Assembly: GCF_034140825.1 (NCBI RefSeq)
Contig: NC_089035.1
Span: forward strand, 25,125,501-25,189,500
From: Oryza sativa Japonica Group
Lineage: Eukaryota; Streptophyta; Magnoliopsida; Poales; Poaceae
Length of the DNA stretch: 64,000 nucleotides
Direction of reading: 5' to 3'
The translations under genes were made by a program, and so were the position numbers. Of the stretch, positions 34,592 to 48,300 are shown piece by piece. The notes beneath the pieces were generated by a model. It saw only the letters and a program-made list of their open reading frames with translations, was not told the origin of the DNA and searched no databases. The stretch's first letter is position 1. Every line of letters starts with the position of its first letter.

Positions 34592-37500
34592 ATGGCGGCG
34601 CACGGCGGTGGCGGCGTGGAGGAGGATCAGGCGGGGTCGAGCTCGCTGTGCCCACCTGCTGCGGAGGCAGAGGCGGCGGCTGCGGCGGCGGCGATAGCGA
34701 GGGCGGCGCGGCCTCCGAGGCCGGGCAGGGACAAGAGGCTCGGCGTGCGGCACCCGCTGAAGCACCGGAGGTTCCGCGCGGGGGGCAAGGCGGCGGTGGC
34801 GGCCGGCGCTAGGGAGGTCGGGGAGGCGACCACCGTGGCGGAGGCGACGGCGACGGGGCCTCCGAAGGGGAGCGACGAGGATGACGAGGCTAGGTACATT
34901 TGCGGCGGATGGACGAGGTAACCTGTCATTTCACGGCGTTCTGTTCTCTAGCTTACCGGGTGGTTTATCCTACTGTTCGTTTTAGTTTAAAATAATTTTG
35001 GGTCTGCGTTAGCGTGGTAGCAAGTTAAACTTTTACACTTACGTCTAATTTTTTCAAAATTGGAATCGTCTAGATTCATGTAATTTGTTTGTATTCATTG
35101 GTGTTGGGTAGGAGTAGCAACTTACAATTAGGTCTGATGCTTTTCCGTTTGTTGATTGGAACTGACCTATCATTTGCACGGCTTCCTTCGATTGTTGATA
35201 ATATATGCAGTTGCATCCAGGCATGTTGGTACGGTTAAAGTAATACATTCACCAGGGAAACCCGTAGCTTTTGATCCTTATCACTTTGGTTATAAGCTGG
35301 AGAAACTTGAGCACAATGAGATCATAACTCTTCTATGTAGTTCCTAACTCTTGCATTGAATTTAAAGCTACAAACTTACTGATTCCTATAATGAAAAAAA
35401 TGGCCAAAGGATATAATTGTTCATGATCACGTGCATATATACTCCCTCCATTTTTTATAAATGTTTGCCGTGTTGACTTTTAGGCATTCATTTGGCCATT
35501 CGTCTTATTCAATAAAATTACGCAACTATGCAAAAATATGAGTCATGCTTAGAGTACTTGTAATGATAAACAAATCACAACAAAATAATTACATTTTTTT
35601 TGAATAAAACGAATGGTCAAACTTATGTTCAAAAGTCAAGAGCATCAAATATAAAAAAATGGAGGGAGTAATTCTTAGTACACCAATAGGTCTAATACCA
35701 CATGGGGATGTTAGTCTTAGATGCTTGTTTGTAAGATACATACCATGTACTAGTTCCATTAACTGCTTGAGTTACCGTTAAGTAGTGAGAATCAAGACCT
35801 ATATTTCTGCAATAATATTATTATCTGAATAACATCAGAAGAAAAACACAAATGCTTAAAAATCAGATTATGAAAAGCTTTAAAAAGTCACTAATTGAAG
35901 TCATGTCTGTGGAATGTGGAATGGAAGTTATCACTGGCCCAAAAATCATCGCGCATAGCGTGAATGATAAATCATCATACATATTAGGACCTACAAATAT
36001 ATCATGAGTGGCCCATTACCTGCCACTTATTTATGCGTTTTATGTGCAGTAATACATAAAACGATTTTTTGATGCCTAGGGATTTCGTCACGCATGTGGA
36101 ACAAATAAGCATTAGGTTATGCGCTTGTGCTGGGTTTATCACTTCTGAGTGAAGCTGTGGGCATTAGCCTTTTAGCATCTCAATACTTAGTGTTTATGCT
36201 ATTTAAAAGGCTTCTCTAGCCGCAGTCTGCTTAAGGTTTTGCAGCTTCTGAAGATTGACTGCGCTTGGTTTATGGTTAAGATAACTGGATTGGCTAACCT
36301 TAACGCAGCTGTCTATCTGAACCCAAACTTGTGTTTACAGCTAACACATTTATGACATTGCATTTAGATACAGATGCTAGCAATGTGGTACAGTGGCAGT
36401 GGCACCTCAAGCACATGCAAAATTATGCATCAATTGGAGATGATCTTATCACCTGTCACCTGATCACATGGATTGTTTAAACTTGAGCGTGCATGGCAGC
36501 ATAAGTCAATTTATTTGTCTATTAACTTTCTGAATTCTTCTCTCTGTGAGTATCTGTGGTTACAGTGATGATGGAAGAATGAGTTGTGGATACTCAAGCT
36601 TTAGAGGGAGAAGAGCAAACATGGAAGACTTCTATGACATAAAATCATCAAAAGTTGATGATAACCAAATAAACCTCTTTGGAATATTTGATGGTTAGAG
36701 ATTTACCTTTCAAACACCATAATATATATGTATTCATTCAAACTAAAATTCTTTATCATTATAGGTCATGGTGGTTCACATGCTGCTGAGCATTTAAAGA
36801 AGCACTTATTTGAAAATCTTCTGAAACATCCGTCATTCATCACTGATACAAAATCAGCAATAAGTATGATGTTAGTTCAGATAACGTTATTTCAAGATCA
36901 TTTTGTGCTTCTAGTAGCTAATCAACAGATCTAACTAAATGGTATTTCCCAGGTGAGACCTACAGAAAAACTGACTCTGATTTCTTGGATGCTGAGACTA
37001 ATATTAATAGAGAGGATGGGTCAACTGCATCAACAGCAATTTTCGTTGGTAACCATATCTATGTGGCAAATGTTGGTGACTCACGAACTGTGATGTCAAA
37101 GGCTGGCAAAGGTGCAAGTGCAAGCTTTTTTTTTTCTCAAGATTTGTTTCTTAATAATAATGCTTAATACTTGAATAGCATTGAGGGGCATGTCTCATTT
37201 GTGAAAGCAGCATTGGAGTTTTCACCATGGATTATATCATAATTCAGGACTATGTGTTCTTGGTGCTAGTTAATGGTGATGGGCATGCGTTGGACATGTT
37301 AACAATTGCAATGAATCCATTATTCCTGTTGTTTTTTTTAATTGGAAAGGGTTTCATTGTAAGAGGGATGGCAAAGATGGTAGAGAAAACATGTCTGGAA
37401 TAGTGGAATATATTACTTATCAATATGGTGACATGATTGAAATACTTTGTTTTTCAGATGAAGTAGGAATACAGAAAATAAATACAGCAAAGTAGGTGTC

Positions 37501-39251
37501 AACCTTGTTTCGATGGAAAATAAATCATCATGCTTGTTTGTTTCAAATCCTTTTATTCGAAAATGGTACTTTCTTTATGACAATGGGGTTATTATTGGAC
37601 AATACTGAGTTGAATTATGTATGTCGTAAGTGGATTTGTGTAATGCAAGTGATGACAGAGAATCCTTTTGTTTATGATTTACATAGGCGGTTATCTTTGG
37701 AAACTGTATGTGAATGATGTACAAGTATACTTTCTTGAGGAAGCTGCAATTGAATAAATATTTTTTTGCCATCATTTCTTTGCCTTTTCATTTATTGAAA
37801 GAATTTGGTGGATGCCTTTAAATTGTTAATGTCATTTTTTCCTGATTTCCTTCTTTCAAGATGCATCCTATGATATGCTGTTAAAGCATTTTTAATCTCT
37901 TTTTTTTTAATTACTCATTTTTTTATCTATTCTTTGCAGCTATTGCACTCTCTAGTGATCACAAACCAAATAGAAAAGATGAGCGGAAACGGATTGAGAA
38001 TGCTGGAGGGGTTGTGACATGGTCTGGTAAGTATTATGCCTCTGGGTGGAAGTTTTTGCTTTTTCTGCCTATCCACATTCAATCACACGCGCATGGCAAA
38101 TGATTTTCTGAAAGATGTTTTAGCCGATAATAGAAATGGGTTTTTTGCAGGGACATGGAGGGTTGGTGGTGTACTAGCAATGTCTCGGGCTTTTGGTAAT
38201 CGTTTCTTGAAGCGATTCGTTGTTGCTGAGCCTGAGGTCCAGGTGATATTCTAATCTTGTAATGTTTATGATCTTCCTGTTCTGTTCGTGTTAAAGATAG
38301 AACAGTATGATATTACTATGGAACCTGGTATTTTATTTCATATATGTACTTCTCATGGACTAAAACAGTACATAATGACCTGCAAAATTCTGTCAGGAAC
38401 AAGAAATAGATGATGATTTGGAGTTTCTGATTTTGGCTAGTGATGGGCTGTGGGATGTGGTGTCCAATGAGGTTAGCATGCCCTATGCCAAATTGGATAC
38501 ATTATATGTTTTTCCCCTTCATGAGCATCTGTATATATACGCAAGTAAAATCCACACTGCTCTATCTTTCGTATACTATTATATAAAATAGATGAATGGG
38601 TGGCACTGTTTTATGAGTCTGTACCACTGTTTTATGCACTTCTTTGAAGCAGTGCATATCTGGTGTAACTATTGTTTTGGTTCAGTTAACAATAGCTAAA
38701 AGAAGGATCGCTTTGCTGGATATAAAGTGTTGATTTAATCATGTTTGTAGTTATTGCCAAACAGTAACCATTCATATTGGACCCTTTCTACCGATATTTC
38801 CTGAAACCAGTTAGGAAGCTCGCATGGAAAAGATTTAGAGAAAATTTGCTTTGTAAGCTAGCAATAAGTTTGACAATGCAGGTCATTTTATGATTGAAAA
38901 CCTCCATATCCTCTGTTGATTGATGTGTTTGCTTTCTTGTATAACTGATATCTAATGTTGCGTATACTGGTGTTTTCATCAACATTCTTTCTGCTTCTAC
39001 CTAAACTAGGAATAATTGCAACCAAGGGCTGTTCCCTGTTCATTCCCAAGTTTGTTCTGATATAATGAATTTGGTTGTTCCAGCATGCCGTTGCATTTGT
39101 AAAGGCGGAGGAGGGCCCTGAGGCCGCAGCCCGGAAGCTGGCAGAGATTGCTTTTGCCCGTGGAAGCACCGACAATATAACATGCATCGTTGTAAAATTT
39201 CTCCATGCTAAGATGGCCGTAGATGCTGCCTCGTCTAGTGAGCGAAGTTGA
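34592..39251 (+). CDS. Protein phosphatase 2C, 377 aa
   Basis: Eight exons: 34592-34917, 36566-36693, 36765-36863, 36953-37111, 37940-38026, 38151-38242, 38397-38471, 39084-39251; 1134 nt, in frame. Mg/Mn-dependent Ser/Thr phosphatase. After an Ala/Gly-rich N-terminal extension of about 105 residues come the PP2C motifs in order: [27 protein letters not shown] (metal-binding Asp near residue 151), [75 protein letters not shown] and [12 protein letters not shown]. The key metal-coordinating Asp residues are all present, so it should be active. The arrangement resembles the plant clade with At1g43900/At4g31750-type proteins rather than ABA co-receptor PP2Cs. The substrate is unknown. The first intron contains a Stowaway MITE. 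Confidence 0.94.
35442..35668. mobile_element. Stowaway MITE in PP2C intron 1, 227 bp
   Basis: CTCCCTCCATTTTTTATAAA pairs with TATAAAAAAATGGAGGGAG. TA on both sides (35440-35441, 35669-35670). Mirrored CATTCGTCTTATTCA/TGAATAAAACGAATG subterminal words confirm the fold. Confidence 0.88.
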
Positions 39252-39853
39252 TTTCTTCTGTTCTATTTCTCTTGTTCATTTTATCATCTTAATCTGGAGT
39301 GCTGGCATCAATCACGGTGCAACCTTAACTATTGGGCGTTTATATATTTGTTTGTTCATTGACCTTGAGCCTGTCTACTTGCTTTGGGATTTGGTGTCTG
39401 TGCAATGCCGCAATGGATCCGTTCGCTGGCGCAGTTGCTCGTGTGAACTGCGGTACTTTTGGTTCACTACTTCGCTTTGCTAAGCCACATCTTAGTCATG
39501 CCACAATTGTTAGGTAGGTGTTTATTTCGCCACCACAACTTAGGCTTGCCATACTTTGTTATACTTTGGGCCCATCAGTCATTCACTCTTTTTTTTTTCA
39601 AACCATGCCACACTTGTGGCCTACTCATTTATGGCCACATTTTTGTGCCATGCCACAATTTACCTAAGGTTAGTTGTGGCAAAGTTAGTCACCAACCAAA
39701 CCCCTCAGTGTTACTTCGTTCGGTTCTCAGAGCTTGTCCGACTTATTATTAGCTAGCCAGGTCATGTTTACTGTGGTATTTCAGCGATGTTAGTAATGAT
39801 ATTTAATTGAAGCCTTAGATTCGGTTTGACACGATAGAATACAAGAGGAGATC
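39252..39853. other. 3' region of PP2C and a possible MITE tail
   Basis: The PP2C 3' untranslated region begins here. Between about 39490 and 39715 GCCACAA words and the end CACCAACCAAACCCCT look like a decayed DNA element related to the one near 29366-29545. Left border not found. Confidence 0.35.
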
Positions 39854-40493
39854 ACTACTACAGAAAACATTATTGGTGTAGGTTGGGAAACCCCCATAGG
39901 TGCTAGATTTTTCAAACGGCCCCAGAGAGGTTGATGCTGACGATGGAAGCTCATCGGTAACGAATTGACAACCGACACCTATTAGGGGGCGGAAATTTTT
40001 TAAAAAAGTCGGCTCAATGAGTCGGCTAATGCTGATTGCTCCCAATCCTATTGCCCCCAATTCACAAAATACATGAATCACCAAATCATCCAAATGCAAT
40101 CACAAATCGAAATCAAGAATCCCCACAAAATCAACATCCCAAATCAAACCACTGCCTTGTGGTGGTTACTAAATCAACATCCCAAATCACAAAAATCCCC
40201 ACAAAATATTCACAAATCAAACCACCGCCATGCCAGAGAGAACTGTCATTGGTTCCATGTTGGGGAGGAGGACAAACCGCCGTCGCTGCACAACTATCGC
40301 CATCTTGGGGAGGGGAGCATCGCCACCACCGCTTAGGATTTGAGGAGACGGGAGAGGAGGCGAGAGAGGAGTTGAATAAAAAGATAGGGTGAAAAAAGGG
40401 GCGTGTGGACGGAGAAAAGGAAAGGAAAAGAGAGGGTGAAAAAAGGGGCTTGCGGACGGAGAAAAGGGAAGGACAAAAAAAAAAGGAGACACG
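39854..40493. mobile_element. CACTA-type transposon left end
   Basis: Begins CACTACTACAGAAAACATTA, the classic CACTA (En/Spm) terminus, followed by subterminal words AGGTGC, CGACACCTA. No matching right end (TAGTAGTG) is found in the window. Related sequence (ACTATAGGTGTCG, GGTTGGGAAAAC) resumes at about 44860, beyond the LTR-retroelement fossil, suggesting that fossil sits inside a CACTA remnant. Confidence 0.65.
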
Positions 40494-43400
40494 TGTAGGA
40501 TCGAGATGTCGACTAGAGGGGGGTGAAGCATCTAGGCCCCCAGCGTTGATTTTGGTAATTAATGACAAACGCTAATTGTAGACTAACTATTCTCTTAAGT
40601 TATACATCTTGAGATATGTCCATATGATGTGTATGCCATGGATGACTATCGAGGATTAAAATCAATGGCGCAAAACAAAAGGAATGAAGACGATAAAACT
40701 GGCGGTTTTATTTTAATTGATCGAGGAGTTTGGACGATCAAATTTGCTAGATTTGTTTATAGCTTTGCCGTACTATCAAGAGAGGTAATGACCTAAACAA
40801 AGAGATGATCAGAATGCCACATTAGGTCATTTGCATTTAGACTTGGTTCACTATTAAAGTTTTATGTGCTTCTCTGTCTAGGGCTGGTCTGACCGTGGGC
40901 CTCAAGCTGGTTTGACCGACGTGTCTTGGCCGGTCTGACCGGCCCCCTGAAAGGTGGCTGTGGCCTGGTTGGTGTGCTCTGGGGTATCAGAACTTGGTCT
41001 CTCTTGATTAGACTTTACCGCCTAGAGAGAAGATGTCAAATAAGGTGAACCATGTAGGAAAGACTCCTATGTTTAATGGCACTAATTATTCCACTTGGAA
41101 GATTAAAATGTCTACTCACCTCAAAGCCATGAGCTTCCACATTTGGAGTATTGTTGATGTAAGCTTTGCTATCACCGGGTCGCCCCTGACGAAAGTTGAT
41201 CAACGCAACGTCAAACTCAATGCTCAAGCTATGAATATATTGTTCAACTCTTTGAGCCAAGAGGAGTTTGATAGAGTGAGCAACCTTGAGACGGCATATG
41301 AGATTTGGAACAAGTTGGCAAAGATTCATGAGGGCACAAGTGAGTATAAGGATGCCAAGCTCTATTTCCTCAAGATCCAGTATGAGACATTCTCTATGTT
41401 GCCTCATGAGAATGTGAATGACATGTATGAGAGGCTCAATGCCATTGTAAATGATCTCAAGGGGCTTGGGGCAACCTACACCGACCTTGAGGTTGCCCAA
41501 AGGATGCTTAGGGCTCTACCGTATAAGTATGAGACCCTAGTCACCATGCTCATCAACTCCGACCTGCCAAGAATGACACCCGCAAGCCTTTTGGGGAAGA
41601 TCAACACTAATGACATGTACAAGTTAAAGAAGAAGGAGATGGAGGAAGCCTCTCTATCTAAGAAGTGCATTACTCTCCAAGCCGAAGTGGAAACAAGGGC
41701 AATAGCTAGGTGAATGAAGACAAGGGTGACTTGGAGGAAGAAATGTGCTTCTTGCTAGAAGATTCAGCGAGCTCTTAGGAAGGAGAAAGGGAAAGGGAAA
41801 GGACTCTAGCTCCTATAAGAGAAGAAGTAGAAGACCCAACAAGATCCTCTCCAACTTGAGATGTTTTGAGTGTGACGAGAAGGGGCACTTTGCTTCTAAG
41901 TGCCCTTCCAAGGAAGATGAAGGTGACAAGCCATCCAATAAGAAGAGTGGAAGCTACAAGCTCATGAAGAAGCTCAAGAAGGAGTGAAAGAAGATTGAGG
42001 CTTTCATTGGGCAATATGTCTCAAATGAAGAGAGCTCCACTTCATCTGAGTCCTATTGCCCAATGAAAGCCTCAATCTTCTTTCTCTCCTTCTTGAGCTT
42101 CTTCATGAGCTTGTAGCTTCCACTCTTCTTATTGGATGGCTTGTCACCTTCATCTTCCTTAGAAGGGCACTTAGAAGCAAAGTGCCCCTTCTCGTCACAC
42201 TCAAAACATCTCAAGTTGGAAGGGTCTTGTTGGGTCTTCTACTTCTTCTCTTATAGGAGCTAGAGTCCTTTCCCTTTCTCCTTCCTAAGAGCTCGTTGAA
42301 TCTTCTAGCAATAGCAAGAAGCACAATTTCTTCCTCCAAGTCATCCTTGTCTTCATTCACCTTGCCATTGCCCTTGTTTTCCACTTCGGCTTGGAGAGTA
42401 ATGCACTTCTTAGATGGAGAGGCTTCCTCCATCTCCTTCTTCTTTAACTTGTACATGTCATTGGTGTTGATCTTCCCCAATAGGCTTGCGGATGTCATTT
42501 TTGACAGGTCGGAGTTGATGAGTATGGTGATTAGGGTCTCATACTTGTCCAGTAGAGCCCTAAGCATCTTTTGGGCAACCTCAAGGTCGGTGTAGATTGC
42601 CCCAAGCCCCTTGAGATCATTGACGATGGCATTGAGTCTCCCATACATGTCATTCACATTCTCATGAGGCAACATGGAGAATGTCTCATATTGGATCTTG
42701 AGGAAATGGAGCTTGGCATCCTTATACTCACTTGTGCCCTCATGAATCTCCGCCAACTTGTTCCAAATCTCATATGTCGTCTCAAGGTTGCTCACTCTAT
42801 AAAACTCTTCTTGGCTCAAAGAGTTGAATAATGCATTCATAGCTTGAGCATTAAGTTTGACGTTGCGGTGATCAACTTCCGTCAAGGGCGACCCGGTGAT
42901 AGCAAAGCCTATATCAACAATACTCCAAATGTGGAAGCTCATGGCTTTGAGGTGAGTAGTGGGAAGGTTGAGGGGTTGAGGACCCTGCCAAGTGTGGTCA
43001 ATAGGATTGTGTGAGCCACAATTCTCCCTAGATATGGAAACAATGATGATAAACCTCATGATGCAAGAGATTGCCATATCAGAGGGGACCTTTGAACAAT
43101 GTATCTATTATGCCCCTTAGATTATGAGGTTGATTCAAAACAAGCTTGCCGATGTTGGAGGAAACTTAAAGCAACACAAGCAATATAAGGACTTTAACTT
43201 GCTTCTGCAAGGGGTACTAGAGTGTGGACTTCCACTTGTAGGGTCGAGATGTCACTAGAGGGGGAGGGGGGAATAGGTGATTTAAAACTAAATGACACCT
43301 AATCAAAACTAACCTAAGTTGCTAGGCTTGGTGAGGGACGAAGTTAACTAAACAACTAAATTATGTTTTGCAAACCTAGAGTGATATAGGCTCAAATATG

Positions 43401-44684
43401 TCTCTATGAAAGTAAATTGCACAAATGTAAATGCAATAAGTAAATGAGACAATAGACAAGGAGTTTTTTTTTCACCCGAGGTTCGGATCGGTTTCCTACT
43501 CCCCGTTGAGACGAGCCCAACTTCACCGCTCAAAACCACGAAGCCACCGCAAGCCCCCTTCATCAAGGGGTGGGCAAGATGGGAGCTAGCCCACGAAGTG
43601 GACTACCCAAGCCTCGATCACTAGGAGTAGTTCTTCATTCACTCCAAAGGTGGTGAACTTCAAACCACTCACAATCGGCGTCGGGCCTTCTCCACGATCT
43701 CCTTGGAGAGGTCCTCGGGCAACACCTCCACAAGCCGTCTAGGAGGTGGCAACCTTCATGAGTAACAAGCGATGACCCGACTCGGAGATGATCAAGTGCC
43801 ACACTAGCTCTACAATGAAGCAAATGCGCTTGACTCTTGGCTAATCATCCCTTAATCACACCAAATGGATGAACACAAGCACTAGAGTGTGTGCAAGGGA
43901 TGTATGCAAGTGAAGCAAGTGTCAAGAGAGTCCCCTTGCTGCTAGTGGCGGGGAGGGGGTGGGGGTATTTATACCCCAACCCACAAAAACTAGCCGTTGG
44001 GGTCGAAATTCCCCAACTCAGTGCATTGTCGGTCAGACCGCCGAAGGGTGGCTGGTCAGACCGACTTTTCAACGGCTAGTTACCGTTGCAGTGCATTAAA
44101 TGTATTGACACATGGGGGCCGGTCAGACCGCAGTAGTGCGGCCGGTCAGATCGGCCATGGCTCGGTCAAACCGCCATCGGCTCGATCTAACCGATTGCGG
44201 CTCGGGTTTTTCACCTAGAGGCCGACCAACCAGCACAGGGTCGGCCGGTCAGACCGACAAGGTCTCCATGGTCAGACTAGCCAACACTCGTCGGTCAGAC
44301 CAGCATAAGGCCCACGGTCTGACCGGCTCTGGATAGAGAAGCAGAACAATTTAAACAGAGAACCAAGTCTAAATGCAAATGACCTAATGTGGCATTTTGA
44401 TCATCTCTTTGTTTAGGTCATTATCCCTCTTGATTGTAAGACAAAGGTATAAATAAATCTAGCAAATTTTGATCGTCCAACTCCTCGATTAATTAAAATA
44501 AAACCTCTAGTTTTACCGTCTTCGCTCCTTTTGCTTTGCGCCATCGAATTTAGTCCTCGGTGATCATCCATTCATACACATCATGTGGTCCTAACTCAAA
44601 ATGTATAGCTCAAGAAAATAGTTCGGCTACAATTAACGCTTGTCATTAATTACCGAAATCAATGACGGGGGCCTAGATGCTTCA
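40494..44684. mobile_element. LTR-retroelement fossil, rearranged as an inverted (palindromic) pair
   Basis: Two arms carry gag-like coding of the copia/UBN2 type in opposite directions, about 41033-41990 on plus and 42056-43077 on minus; a CCHC zinc-knuckle motif is seen. LTR-like sequence flanks both: the left arm from 40494 is largely an inverted match to the right LTR-like block, with a primer-binding-like GGTATCAGAAC near 40983. No protease, integrase or reverse transcriptase region was recognised. It is broken, with several breaks and a large rearrangement. The arms still align closely, so it is probably young to moderate in age. Family beyond copia-like gag is not certain. Confidence 0.75.
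43237..44684. repeat. LTR-like block of the retroelement fossil
   Basis: Runs from TGTAGGGTCGAGATG to GCCTAGATGCTTCA, a TG..CA frame of about 1.45 kb. It contains many copies of the palindromic word GGTCAGACCG and relatives (about 44025-44330). The left arm repeats its terminal part in reverse (from about 40524 to 40960). Confidence 0.6.
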
Positions 44685-45388
44685 CCGGTTCTAATGTGGG
44701 CCCCGCAACCAACAACCCTGATGAGACATACGGTTTTTAATTGGAACAGACACTTCTATTTGACATTAAATATATGTGTCCGTTCCAATTAAAAACCGGC
44801 ACCTATTTGTGACTGCGTTTTTCTTGCCATTGGCGCCCCCTGTGGCGCGCGTTTGGTTGGGAAAACACTATAGGTGTCGATATTTTAGCTGTTCCAACAC
44901 CTGTAAGGGGGGCAAAAATCAGCAAGTATGATAGTTTTAGTTCCATCTGCCACAAATAAAATATAGAAACATGCAAGATAAATTCTGTCTATACATGGAG
45001 AAACAAAAATGGCAAATCCAAATGTGACTGCGTTGTTTAGCCCAATGCTTTCTTTTTTCCCCCTAATATGCAGACATCTTTGATCTTGTTTGATCTTGTT
45101 CATGTTTGTATATGACATCATAATATATCTTGTCTCATTTGTCTAAGATTTTCCATAATTATATTCGGATCACATCCAATAAACAAATATCCTTATGGGC
45201 TTAAAGCACTTAGCGAACATGCACACTCCTGAACAAAGACAGAGAAAAAGAACAGAACAAAAGTGCCGCACCGAAGTTCTGTACAACCACAAAAGAGCAT
45301 GGGGGTTACGTTAAACTCCTGGAGATGGAGATGCAGTTTCGATTAGCCCTTTTGTCGTGGCCACTATATCAGGCAGAGGCAATCCACG
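44685..45388. other. CACTA-like remnant with a hairpin, then 3' spacer of the BLE2-like gene
   Basis: 44731-44798 is a hairpin with 23-bp arms, 22 matching (CGGTTTTTAATTGGAACAGA ... TCCAATTAAAAACCG). 44850-44930 resembles CACTA subterminal sequence. The remainder is AT-rich and without recognised features. Confidence 0.45.
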
Positions 45389-48300
45389 CTACAAAACCAC
45401 CCCTGCATCGCCGAAGAAGAGCCTGTATCTCTCCACCTTTGACGGCGTCCTCTTTACCTTGGAAAGCGCCTCCACCATCCCCTTCTTCCTGAAGTCGGCT
45501 GCATAGCCATACGGAAGAGTGCGCGTTTCTACTATGGAAATCGCTAGCTCGACTATTGCTCTTCTCATCCTGGGGCATTCAGGGCTCGGCTTCTTGCTGG
45601 AGTTGAGTGTATCCACCATCTTCTGAACGAGTGCCTCCGCTGTATTATTGGCTAAGGATTCCAGTGCATCTTTAAAGCAGGCAGGCATGGCGTTGTGAAT
45701 CTGCGCTGTGAGCCCAATCAGGACCTCTAGCTGCTTTCCCTTGGTATTCAGTATTTTCTCCAAAATCTGCGTGTGGTTCACATTAGCTCTATAAATCATA
45801 ATTATCGTCTCTACGGCGATGTATGGATCATATTATGCACACGCTGTACACTTAAAGCGTGTGTTGTTTTGGGACTTGGGAAATATTCGTGGGTGTGTGA
45901 GTATGATGTGCGTTATATTTGTACGTGTATTTGATGCTATGTTAACTTGAAAAAAAAGAGAGAAACAAATAGAGAAAATGCTACAATTGAGTAAGATCAA
46001 ATCCAGGAGAAGACTCACCACTTTCAAGGCGGATGCAAGATGGTCGCTGAAACCAAGATGGCGCAGCTCGTCTCCGGAGTGCGCGCACAGATTCTGCAGC
46101 AGGCTTGCCGCACATCGGCAGCCATCCTCGTCCCTAGCCGAAATCATGTTTTTGAGATCGTTTACAAGATCGCAATATTTTCCCTTGAATTCCTTGAGGA
46201 TGGCCGAGCAGTTGCCGGGGCTCTCCGTTGCCAGCGTCGCCAATGCTTCACCTGCCGCCAACCGCAGCTGGCGATCATCTTGTGTACTGCTCGCTTGTTG
46301 GTCTCGCTGCGAGGGGAAGAATTCTTGCACCAATCTGGTAATGATCGCCGCGATTTCCCCGACCTCCTGCCTCGTATCGGCGTTGACACAGAGCTTGGCG
46401 AGGATATCCATCGCCGGCGACCATTCCTCCGTGCCGGCGCCGTCGTCCTCCAAGATCCCGGCGAGGCTGCTCACTAGGAAAGGATGGTCCGATATCTTCC
46501 GCCGGAGCGTGACGCCGATCTCCCCCTTGGCGCCGGCGAGCTTTGCGACTAGCTTCAGTGACGAGGCGGTGATGGGTCGTCGATTCCGCTGTGCCTCGTT
46601 GCTGGAGCAGGCTATGAACCCTATCACCTTCGAGACGAGGTTAGTTGCCCTCCAGATTTCTGCGCAGTTTTCGGGATCGGAAGCAAGCTTCTCGAGGATC
46701 AGCATCCCCATTATCGGGAGCGCGTCTTCGTCGTCGTCGAGAGGCTCCTCGTCTGGAGCTGACCATAGATTCTTGATTCGTCGCGGGCAACTGGGCTTGG
46801 GGAAGCAACAGCAGCAGGTCGAGTCAGTATTAACGTTGCCTGCAGCTGCTTTTGTCTGTGTTGAGCCTCCACTGTCTTGTTCTTTCTTCGAGCAAGATGG
46901 AGCATCAAGGAGTGAAGATATCAGCTGCACGGTGCCAGGGAACCTGGCGATCCGGAGCTCACCGGCGACCTCGCCGATGACCTTCGCCGCGAACAGCCTG
47001 ATTTGCCGGTCTTCTTCGGCGCCCCATCCCAGCATGCCGATCAAGGTGGCAATTGCGTTTGTGGAGGTGATGATCTTCGATGAAGCAAGCCGGGCCTTGG
47101 AGCCTCTTCGTTGCCGGAGGAAGCAGTGAAGGACGGTGACCCCAGCAAGGACCCTCTCGCGGCTGCGGCTGGGTTCCGCCGGAGCCGAAAGGGAGTCGAC
47201 GGCGAAGCTGACGATGTTCGCGTCCTCCATGGCGAGCAAGCCGTCCTCCATCCACGCGTCGTAGGCGTGCTCGTAGTACAGGTCGACGGACCTTGTCCCG
47301 AGCTTGCAGCGCCGCGCCAGCCATCTCCGGAGGAGGACGGAGAAGGGATCCGTCAGGCACGCCACGATGTAGAGCGCGCCCTGGGCGAGCACAAGCCCGT
47401 AGAAGATCTTGAGCGACGGCACGAGGTTGACGTTGCCCGTGCTCACGCGGTCCACCCTGCCGGCGAGGCGCGCCGACGAGATGGCGACGCGGGCGACGGC
47501 CGCCGGGATCTGGAAGTTGCCGAGCGCCACCGCCGTGAGCACCACGTACAGCCCCAGGAAGCCGAACGTCGCCGTCAGGAAGGCAACCATCAAGGGTGGG
47601 CAGACGACCAACATAGTGTTGGCGAGCACCAGCCACGCGCGCTGGGCAAACGACGGCGGCGGCGGCGAAGCCTCACCTGCAGCCGTCGGGCGCTGCAGGG
47701 GCGCCGGTCTCTTGATCTTCTCCCGCACGGCTATCAGCTGCTGGCACAGAACGAACGTCATGAAGAGCAGCAACACGGATGCCAGCACCGTCACCGGCGG
47801 AGCGCCGTACAGCAGCACCAGTGAACAGCCCAAGGCCAGTATCGCGGCCAGGGGGGTCAGCCGCAGTACTATCGCGACGACGCGGCGCCCTGACCCTGGT
47901 CTGTTCGCTCGTTTGAGGAGCCAGATGATGGGGAACCTGGCTAGCAGCACGAGCAGGGCAGCCAGCACCAGCGGCACGTACCGTTTTTTCGGGAATACGT
48001 GGGTTAGGACGACCGTGAGGATGACGGAGAGGCACAGCATCACGATCACCGCGTTCAGAAAATACAGCAGCTCCAGGGTTGAAGACAGCTTGAGCACTCT
48101 GATTCCTCCCGTGGTCTTGAACAAGAATTTATCGTCTGATTTGTTTTGGCGGCTGAACACCCTGAGTCCCCCAATGACACGGTTAGCAGCGTTGTAGACA
48201 ACCAAATTTGGTACTAGGACAAATTCATAGTAGAGGTCAGACTCACCCATGAATGACCAAGAACTGCGTTTGGTTCATAAAGCTTATGTTTTGTCACCTC

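Noticed and set aside
45978-47129. 383-codon plus-strand open frame opposite the BLE2-like gene
   Set aside because: Ser-rich shadow frame; the minus strand carries the membrane spans and in-frame splicing.
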